Shown here piece after piece: positions 56,350-64,000 of a stretch of 64,000 nt of DNA. Positions within the stretch are counted from its first letter, which is position 1. Every line of letters starts with the position of its first letter. The stretch is from Pseudopithomyces maydicus. Lineage: Eukaryota; Ascomycota; Dothideomycetes; Pleosporales; Didymosphaeriaceae. The notes under the pieces are model-generated. The model had not been told where the DNA came from, did not search any database, and saw only the letters and a list, made by a program, of their open reading frames with translations. The translations under genes were made by a program, and so were the position numbers. The stretch lies in the NCBI GenBank assembly GCA_026873275.1, contig JANTUC010000005.1, positions 2,232,001-2,296,000 on the forward strand, in the 5' to 3' direction.

Positions 56350-58685
56350 ATGCTTTTGTCCATACTGGCTACCTTCTTGCTCGCTCTATGCTCCCTTGTT
56401 CTTTCCTTGCCTTCACCTCAGTTGCAGAATCACTCTTCGGCACTGGAGTCGCGGCAAGCTCAATGGGTTTGCGATGATGTTGGAGCCGCCGCAAATAAAC
56501 CAAGCCCAGATCCCCTCCAACCTGTAGGTTCAAGCACCACGAATACCGGGCAGAAGGTCGCCACTTTTGCGTGGAAAGTCAGTGAACGCGGCATAGTAGT
56601 CAGGGGAGCATGTAAATGGATGCATGTCATCAACGACAAATGGCCGCCACCACCCATCATAGTTGAACAGGGAACAATCATCAAGCTCGAAGTTACCAAC
56701 AAATTAAATAACGACCCTATTACGCTGCACGCGCATGGTTTAGATCAGAGCAAGAGTCAGTGGATGGACGGTCCAGAGTGGATCACACAAAAGTAAGCTC
56801 AAGTGTGATTCGCAGAATGAATCGATCACTGCTAACGATTGCTTAGAGGCATCCTTCCGAATAAGAAATTCACGTATGAATACGACACTTCGCTGGAATC
56901 GCCAGGGACCTATTGGATACACAATCATGTAGCAGGACAGTACCCTAAAGGTCTTCGTGCTCCATTGATCATCAAAGCAAAGGATTCCTCTAACGAAGAA
57001 TCGCATTGGACTAAAACTGTGAATGGGGTAACAACTCCTATTTGGGACCGAAGCTTAGACCAAATCCTCACCTTGAGTGATTGGTAAGTTGAGAGAGTGC
57101 GCTGAACGAGTGCCATCCCAGCTGATGATCAATAGGTTTTCGCAGGATTGGGGAACATGGGAAAGCTTGTATAATACGGGCGGCTGTGGTGCAGGCGTCG
57201 AAGTACCCCCGATTGGTGTGTACCTTGTGTTGTGATTTGGGAAACCTGCTAATGTCTATCAGATTTTCTGGTGAACGACTTGCGCGCTGATAGATACAAT
57301 ACGCAGACGTACGACTTCCGCACTACGGCCGCATCTCCAAAATCAGGTCGGATACGGATCATTAACACATCTGCGTTCACAACTTTCTTCGTCTATATGG
57401 CACCACTGACGACGTCTCGAGTTTCAGAAATCAGGCTCAAGGTCATTGAGGCAGACGGAGTACTCATGGACGGATCGAAAACTGTGCAGGTAGTCGAAGT
57501 CGCACCCGGGCAACGTCTGTCTGTCCTGGTGGACCCTGACGACTACGCCATCGGTTTACCCAAGGCAAATACCTATCGAATGGTAATAACTGTCAATCCG
57601 TACGAGTGGCTCCATGTACAGATGAATGACGTTGCCGGAAACACAAAAAGTGGAGATTGTTACCAGGGGGATGCTACCATTGACGATTTGAAGAAATATC
57701 CCCAGTTGCATTTTTTCAACATTAAACTCGGCGACAAGGCTACAGAACTCGATAGTAACAGTCCAGATTTCCAAGACAAGCACAAGATCCTGGAGGACAG
57801 TACGGCCAAGACTTATCGCATGTGCTTTCTCGGACTAGGAAGAGACTGTGTCAACAACGGTGACTATCCCATCTCAACGAATTTTGCCGATTTCGATGAC
57901 CTTAGTCTGAAGCCAATCGGCAACCAGCTACCGGCTCTTCCCTCAGATTCGAACGCCCGATTTCTTGTACAAACATGGGAGGAGGCGGTTACTCGTTATG
58001 CCAATCTACGGGTCGTTTTGAGCAGCACTACGGCACTTCTGGACAATGACCAAGCGTTCGACCGTTTTGCGCCACAGACCACGCCGGCGCTGGAACTATT
58101 ACGACAAGGAAAGAGTACGTACAACGACTTCAGTGCTTGGAAAAATACCATGATCGTCCCAGAAAGCGCAAGTTCGTACATCGTAGCCCTGTATTCGAAA
58201 ACAGGAACGCATCCCAGTAAGTCTTTGTACGACTAAATAAGAAGCGCAGTTAACTAACCGCGTCTATCATAGTTCATCTTCACGGCCACAAGTTCCGTGT
58301 ACTCTACCGCGAGCGCCAACAAGAAAGCACTGAAACAAGCACAGTCAAGCTGAAAGATCGTTTGAATAGGATATTCGCACTTGGCCCCACCCAGAACAAA
58401 GTCATACCGTATCAAGGTGCAGAGCTCGACATCACGAGCAATTCTAGCCCTCTCATGCGTGATACGGTGACTCTTTACAAGAACGGTCTGGTTGTGCTTC
58501 TGATCGAGGCAGACAACCCTGGTGCCTGGTTTCTTCATTGTCACAACGATTTCCATGCCCATACAGGCATGGCTACGATGGTGCTCGAGAAACCGGCGAA
58601 GTTCCGCTCTGATTTTGCAAGTTTGACGGCCGGTGAGCAAGCTACATTTGCCAAGGTCATGAGTGGGAGTTTCGATAGTGCTTAA
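56350..58685 (+). CDS. Secreted multicopper oxidase (Fet3/laccase type)
   Basis: Copper oxidase with three cupredoxin domains, oxidising phenols or Fe(II) with reduction of O2 to water. ATG at 56350 starts a signal peptide (LLSILATFLLALCSLVLSLP). Exons about 56350-56792, 56847-57083, 57136-57217, 57263-58211 and 58272-58685, each junction in phase (for example DWFSQDW and HPIHLHGH). Copper signatures are all present: L1 LHAHGLDQS, L2 YWIHNHVAGQYPKGL, L3 HPIHLHGHKF, L4 WFLHCHNDFHAHTG. L1 has HAHG in place of the usual HWHG and L2 is atypical. About 710 residues with no obvious C-terminal membrane helix, so probably soluble and secreted rather than a Fet3 membrane ferroxidase. Substrate is not assignable. 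Confidence 0.9.
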
Positions 58686-59262
58686 TGGTTTGCTTTTTCG
58701 AGGTGCTTGATTTGTGATGTTGGGCATGTGATTCTGGTGGATATTAATAAATTGAGAACTTGCGATTATTTTTCTTTAACTTTTCTTCAGATAATGGAAG
58801 AGAACAAAGCAGTCAACAAAATATAAACTTGGTGTTAGTTTTCTGAAGCCTACAATCGCAGCGGGAGTGATGACGCGTTCCAAGAAGATCTTAGTGCACG
58901 GACGCCACACGACAACAGCTAGACTATGTAAGGCCCCCAACCATCTCATTAGCCATCGTCGCCCCCGATCGCCTTGTACGGCTGTGCTCACCGCTTCCTA
59001 TCCTATTGTTGGTATCGCCGGAGACTGGTAATTCAAGGTCCCCCAGGCCCCTAAAATGCGAACGGTGTTCAAAGTGGGGCGTAAGTACATCAGTGTCTGC
59101 GCCCCCGACCAGGAACCCCTCGGTTTCATGAACGTCAGGGCACCTCGTATTTACACGCGAGATGCCCAGGTCTAGGCTTGCGTGACGCGACAAATCCAGG
59201 ATCTCGATTTACACCCACCAGCGTCTTGCTCGCTCCCACATAACGCAAAACAAGCACCAACA
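58686..59262. other. Intergenic region
   Basis: 3' flank of the oxidase and promoter of the next plus-strand gene. Frames on minus (58776-59193) have no motif. Confidence 0.4.
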
Positions 59263-59801
59263 ATGTCGTTACAACGCGGTACGCACTCTTACCAAGCGCG
59301 CAAAACTCATATGCATAGATACTAACATGAGCTCTAGGTATCGCTGTTCATCCTGGCATGATAGATTTCTCTGCGCTCGCGCGCTCCGCACCAGTATCTT
59401 CCCTCACATCACGCTCGACGGCAGCCGAAAATACCAGAAGAGTATGGATCATAACTGGTATAATCACATTGGCCCTACTAGTTATCGGTGGCATATTCTG
59501 CGCAGTGGTACTGTGTCTCATGTACCGGAAAAAACAGCAGAGGAAGAAACGGAACCCTGGACTGAACATTGCGACTGCAACACACCGATACCAACCTGTA
59601 AACGACATAGAGTTAGAACCTGGTAGACCTCAAGAACTACCCGTTGACTATAATTCCTCGAGATATGGAGCTGGATCCTCATCGTATGCGCACGAGGCGC
59701 CTAGGGTACAGGAACTGGATGGGTATATCGTGCCGCCCAAACCAAGCGTGCGGCCGGCAGAGCTCCCTTCAAACGCCCAAGTCTACAAAAACGACTATTA
59801 A
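59263..59801 (+). CDS. Single-pass membrane protein
   Basis: About 160 residues. Exon 1 is 59263-59278 (only MSLQR plus one base) and exon 2 is 59338-59801, joined by a 59-base intron with a GTACGC donor, ACTAAC branch point and TAG acceptor. A Ser/Thr/Ala-rich N-terminal domain of about 45 residues precedes one helix (VWIITGIITLALLVIGGIF), a basic stop-transfer RKKQQRKKR and a Tyr/Pro-rich cytosolic tail. By topology it resembles a small sensor or adaptor; there is no recognised domain. The family is not known to me. Confidence 0.7.
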
Positions 59802-60427
59802 TGAGCGTAATCTTAAAACTCCGAATTCACGACGAGATAATTATTGATTTTCCGTTTGATCGCATGATTGTTTGAGCAGATACGCGCACGTGAACAACGA
59901 AACGCACGGCGTTCAATCGGGCTAGCTATACGCGGGCAAAGCGCCAGGCAATGCTACGAATGGTGCATTTCATTGAGGACTCATGACTTGATTGAAGAAT
60001 ATGTGGTCAATGCGCAACGGAAATGAGGCTCGAAGCCACCAAGATAAGCAACATCCAGATATCATCGCAGTGTCGCAGATGTCTGGATCTACTGGAAATT
60101 TATGATTGGCGCCGACACAGTGTCACCAACAGTCTAGATTTCAATCAGGTTTGCAGATCAGTCTGCATGACTTTGCCGCAATGCGTTTCCCAAGCGGAAG
60201 AGCAGGATAGCATTGCTGGAGGGTCGATAACATGTCTGTCACGTATATCGCGTTTTTCAGTAGCGCTTTCGAATTGTGCGTTTGTAAATGGTACGCGTGA
60301 TCAGAGAACGATTGAAGTCTTGGGCTCAACAGATAGGAAATCAACCGCCTCGAAACTTGCCTGACCACGACATCCCCACATATGTTTTTAACACCGCCCT
60401 GTTCCTGAAGTAACCAATTTATGCATC
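59802..60427. other. Intergenic region
   Basis: 3' flank of the single-pass protein and promoter of the GH15-like gene. A 113-codon plus-strand frame at 60023-60364 has an ATG but no motif, signal or conserved look; I do not call it. Confidence 0.4.
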
Positions 60428-62477
60428 ATGGCGAACCTATTCACTGAATTCCGAGGCGTATTCATCAAGCGTTTCACTTTCTGCGCCGTGTTCTGGTGGG
60501 CTTTGGTTCTCGGGACTGTAGCATCACTGTGCTACCTCCTCTCAGCTGTGCCCCGATTCCAGAATGTCGAAACTCAAGATGCTTCCCCTCCAAGCTGGCT
60601 AGAAACACAGGAGCATATATCCTTTAACGGCATTCTTGATAATTTTGGAAGCGCGGGCGCAAAGGCCTACAGCACCGCTGATGGCATTTTGCTAGACAGC
60701 TCGTGGCCTAAACCTCAAGATCGCAAGTAAACCGCCATGGATTTTATTAGATACTGGCTGACGTATATCATCATTAGATCTCTGGACCCGAACTCGCGAC
60801 TCTCACCTTGTCTTCAAGACTCTTGTAGACCGCTTTGTCAGAACTGGTGATCAGAGCCTCCAAATAGCCATCAATCGCTTCATCTCGGCACAAGCGATTC
60901 TTCAACAAGTGACAAGTCCTTCAGGGAGCCTCGAGGACGGTTCTGGTCTTTCAGAACCGCGTTTTCTCCCTAATATGACAGCCGATCCTTCCAACTACGG
61001 TCGACCAAAACGTGATGGACCGGCACTCCGTGCAATCACACTGATGGCATACGGCCGCTGGCTGCTTTCTCATAATTACTTGGAGGCAGCTCGCAATGTA
61101 GTTTGGCCTATCGTACTCAACGACCTAAATTATGTGGGAGAGTATTGGCAGGAGTCCACCATTGACTTCTGGTCTAGTCCGAGGAACAACTTTCGAGTCG
61201 ATTCATTCTTCATTCGGGCTGCACAACATCATGCCTTGGTAGAAGGAGCTGTATTTTCCCGATTCTTCGGATTCAATTGTTCGATGTGCGAGTCGCAAGC
61301 ACCCCAGATTCTGTGCACGATGCAAGAATTTAGAAAGGCTGGAGAGAAACAAGGCTTCATCGTTTCGGACCTTGTCAATGGAACGGCTGTTGATCGTAGC
61401 GGTCTCGACGCAAGTACCTTATTCGCATCGATTTTTAACTTCGATCCACTCGCAGGGTGTAACGATGAGACATTTCAGCCCTGTAGCGAGCCGATGCTGA
61501 GGAATCATAAAGTGATGGCCGACCAGTTTCGCTCTTGGGTGATTAATGCTGGGGCTGCACCAGGAAAGGCTGTGGCTTTTGGCGCATATCCTGAAGAAAC
61601 TACTGATAAGGATCATGGTATGTGCCCCATTCATGCTGTTCATGTCATAACTGGCTGACGAATAGAAGGCAACCCTTGGTACGTTAGCACGCTTGCAGCG
61701 GCTGAACAAATGTACGATTCTCTTTGGGTTTACGACAGATTTGGTTCCATCACTATCGGTGATTTATCTCTCCCATTCTGGAAAGATATATATCCAGCTG
61801 CCGAAGCAGGTTTGTGGCTTAAAGGTTCTACCTCACAGGAATCATCAGACACTTTTAGAGAATTGTACAACGCAATGAGAAGCTATGCAGATGGGTTCAT
61901 TGAGATTGTTCGAAACAGTCTTCCCGAAAACGGCTCCTTGTACGAGCAATTCAGTTACATCGACGGAAAGCCGCTAGGAGCACGAGATTTATCCTGGAGC
62001 TACGGCGCATTCTTGAGTATGAAGGATAGAAGGGAAGGCAAGATGCCCGTATCCTGGGGTGCACGTAATGCAGCCAGGATCATTCCCTCTAAATGCAACA
62101 TCACGCAATTCAAGGGGACATACAGCCCTGTGGAAGAGAAGAGCTGGCCTAAATTTCCTTGCAAGCCACGTTCCACCGTACAAATAACATTTAATCTCTT
62201 CGGTCAGAACACCACCGAAGAATCTTCAGTTTATCTGTACGGTTCCGTTTCCCAACTCGGATCATGGGATCAGAAGAAGGCATTGCTCATGACTGCTTCT
62301 CGAACTAGAGCGGACAAAGAACGGCCGATATGGATTGTATCGGTCGAAATCCCTGCTGGCACGCGATTTGAATACATGTACCGCATAAATGAGCAGGAAA
62401 CAGAGAGTACTTCTTTCCAGTATCAAGTCGAGAAAGAAACATGCTGGTACGCAGCTGCGACACATGATACGTGGTAA
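60428..62477 (+). CDS. Membrane-anchored GH15-CBM20 protein, predicted catalytically dead glucoamylase homologue
   Basis: Glucoamylase (GH15) fold with C-terminal starch-binding CBM20. ATG at 60428. Exon 1 ends at 60722; the frame is kept only with a GC-AG intron (60723-60777, donor GCAAGT). A second GT-AG intron runs from about 61620 to about 61666. The N terminus has no cleavable signal but a type II anchor (FTFCAVFWWALVLGTVASLCYLL). GH15 landmarks are LWTRTRDSHLVFK, GRPKRDGPALRAI, QHHALVEG, CESQAPQILC, NPWYVSTLAAAEQ and ARDLSWSYGAFLS. In fungal glucoamylases the acid lies in LWEEV and the base in DGEQLSARDL; here these read FWSSP and DGKPLGARDL, so both glutamates are replaced. CBM20 (residues about 560-665, VQITFNLFGQNT, LYGSVSQLGSWD, PAGTRFEYMY) looks complete. 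Confidence 0.88.
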
Positions 62478-62936
62478 GGATGGTTTTTTCAAGAGGCACA
62501 AATATTGTGACCAGAGATTTTATTTATTCGGCTTTCACATCTGGATTTGAGTAAAGAAGAATAGCCGAAGCTATGTGGTGTAGAATTTTTAGGTGGTATT
62601 CAATATGGGAATCACATTAGTCATTCGTTTTGAAGAGGTGTAGGTACATAGGATAACTCCGTCAAGGCCTGCACAGGTGCAGACGATCGAATTTCACAAA
62701 CCCACTCCCAACTATGTACTAAAGGAAGCGTGATGTCATTCCCTGGGAACCTCTTGTTTCGACCTAGAGTACATGTCTCGGATCGAAACATGTTGGTCTA
62801 GGCAACCAATCAGATGATCGCAATACCATGTCAGGCCAGCACTCCAATCCTAAGCGTCAGGCAGCAACTTCAATGTCTTCACACCTTTTCGCACATCTAC
62901 CCATGTAACTAAATTCTCAGAACTTTCGCAGTCACA
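62478..62936. other. Intergenic region
   Basis: 3' flank of the GH15-like gene and promoter of the small membrane-protein gene. No gene seen. Confidence 0.4.
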
Positions 62937-63580
62937 ATGCCTACCGCCGATCGTCTCCCTGTAGGCCTGCAAATGCTTCGCGGCGCGGGAATTTTCCAGG
63001 CCATCGTCGCGCTCCCGATCTGCATTTTTCTCGGCTGCCAGGCTTTTATCAGCGTCCTCGAGCCATGGAGTTGGATGCTATACTATTTTATGTGTGCTAT
63101 TTCCTATTGCTTTTCATGGCTTTTCCTATGCTGATACCCGCAGTGCTGACACCACATCCTCCATCATGGCCGCTTCCATTATTTTCTCAGTCTACGTGCA
63201 GCGCAAAGCCACCATATCGTCTTATCAGTATTTCCTCTTCGAAGCCTTTAAATCTGCCATGGCGACCGGCTTATGGCTCTGGCTCATCCTAGACGCGGCG
63301 TTCGGGCCGTGGATCCAGGCTTGTAGGAAGGAGTCTTGGTGCCATTGGGAGACGGGCCCGAGGGTGACGAGGGCGGCGTTGGCGAGTGTTGTGCTCTTGT
63401 AAGTTATTTTGAGTTAGAATTTCAAGTGGGGATTGCTAAGTTTGAAATAGTGTGTTTTATTATCCGCCGCTTGGGTATTCGTATCTGGTCTGGAAAGATT
63501 CGGTTGGTAAGGAGGGACAAGATGAAGAGGGAGTGGAGAGCACAGAGGAGGAGACGGAGAGGTCGCCTTTGCTTGGGTAA
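62937..63580 (+). CDS. Small multi-pass membrane protein
   Basis: Three exons: 62937 to about 63091, about 63144 to 63401, and about 63458 to 63580. Introns have GTGTGC/GCAG and GTAAGT/ATAG borders and keep the frame (YYFIADTTSS, VVLFVFYYPPLGYSY). About 178 residues with roughly four hydrophobic segments (IFQAIVALPICIFLGCQAF, SSIMAASIIFSVYV, SAMATGLWLWLILDAAFG, ALASVVLLFVFYY) and an acidic cytosolic tail ending ERSPLLG, which contains a dileucine-like PLL signal. The family is not recognised. Each exon alone looks like a short spurious frame, so the gene is easily missed. Confidence 0.7.
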
Positions 63581-63918
63581 AGGATCGAGTGGATTGAATG
63601 ATGTTAAGGAAGAAGAATGCATGCTTTGGACGGGCACTCTTTCATGATTTATGCCGACGTTTAAATCGTGTTTGAGATCGACCTTGCTCAGTCGGTAGAC
63701 TTTTGTATATATTGAAGAAAGGGCCTTTTAGGCATGAAGTTAGTTGAGGTAAAATTTGTGTTGTCTGGCTACTTAGAGCCTTCAAGTTAGCTGTAACTGG
63801 AGATATCCGGTTTTATTAGGCAACGTATCATGCGAACATATCAACGTAGTGGAAGACACATATCTCAGCGACTATGGAGGTACTTGTCTAACGACAGCGC
63901 GCGAGTCTACTTCATCGA
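63581..63918. other. Intergenic region between convergent genes
   Basis: 3' flanks of the small membrane-protein gene and of the minus-strand gene entering from the right edge. AT-rich, no gene seen. Confidence 0.4.
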
Positions 63919-64000
63919 TTATTTGCACCCCACAACATCCGCCAGTTCCGTCTTCGGCACCAAATAAGGCTTGACCTTCTCCCTCACCAAGCTCCTCTGC
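63919..64000 (-). CDS. 3' end of a gene running off the right edge
   Basis: An open minus-strand frame enters from the window edge and ends at TAA 63919-63921, giving the C-terminal residues SLVREKVKPYLVPKTELADV followed by VGCK. The composition is protein-like and the third positions are G/C-rich, but 26 residues are too few to name a family. The upstream part is outside the window. Confidence 0.45.
   Translation of the reverse strand, partial: QRSLVREKVKPYLVPKTELADVVGCK

Noticed and set aside
60023..60364. 113-codon plus-strand frame before the GH15-like gene
   Set aside because: It has an ATG but no motif, signal or intron context, and it lies in a likely promoter; not enough support.
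60428..60780. Frame shift in the GH15-like gene at the first intron
   Set aside because: A GC-AG intron with consensus GCAAGT donor restores the frame without any base change.
1..64000. Secondary-metabolite gene cluster
   Set aside because: A regulator, transporters, GMC and multicopper oxidases are present, but there is no backbone synthase (PKS, NRPS, terpene or DMAT) and conserved housekeeping genes are interspersed.

Overview
The window is nuclear DNA of a filamentous ascomycete. Genes are compact, with frequent introns of about 47-60 bases that have GTRNGT-type donors, CTRAY-like branch points and YAG acceptors. Families such as Zn2Cys6 factors, GMC oxidoreductases, sugar permeases, GH15/CBM20 proteins and a FYVE-type Vps27 all point to Pezizomycotina. 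Dothideomycetes (Pleosporales) is my best guess from overall protein flavour; this is inference, not proof. I see no tRNA, rRNA, CRISPR array, virus or intact transposon.

Layout. 1-8.7 kb: two sugar/lactose-type MFS permeases on + (683-2828 and 4412-6139), then a gene-poor stretch with a possible decayed gene (about 7130-8243). 8.7-14.4 kb: a five-exon Upc2-like Zn2Cys6 factor (-), then a long repeat-rich orphan protein (-) whose GC-rich 3' end abuts three consecutive perfect hairpins and poly-C/poly-A tracts. 15.3-26.7 kb: accessory metabolism, namely a secreted type-B carboxylesterase (-), a small repeat protein (-), a PNPOx/flavin reductase fusion (-), a GMC oxidoreductase (-) and an orphan HExxH protein (+). 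26.7-28.5 kb: non-coding, with a 68-base palindrome, a second long hairpin and degenerate duplications. 28.5-52.4 kb: mainly conserved housekeeping genes, including a membrane glycosyltransferase (+), ESCRT-0 VPS27 (-) head-to-head with a Doa4/USP8-like deubiquitinase (+), argininosuccinate synthase (+), an esterase (-), an Mx/dynamin-like GTPase (-), TIM17 (+) and a tiny Gly/Ala-rich two-exon gene (-). 52.8-64 kb: a lipocalin-like protein (-), an F-box-like protein (-), a Fet3/laccase-type multicopper oxidase (+), a single-pass membrane protein (+), a membrane-anchored GH15-CBM20 protein lacking both catalytic glutamates (+), a small multi-pass membrane protein (+) and the 3' end of another gene (-).

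How genes relate. Vps27 and the Doa4/USP8-like enzyme share a 483-base intergenic region and act on the same ubiquitinated cargo at endosomes, so co-regulation is plausible. Otherwise the genes look like an ordinary mixed fungal neighbourhood and not a biosynthetic cluster.

Quality warning. At least a dozen single-base frame breaks, mostly in C/G/A homopolymers, interrupt otherwise well-conserved genes, including the expected single-copy ARG1. This looks like consensus error and not mass pseudogenisation, so several genes here would be mis-predicted by an automatic caller.
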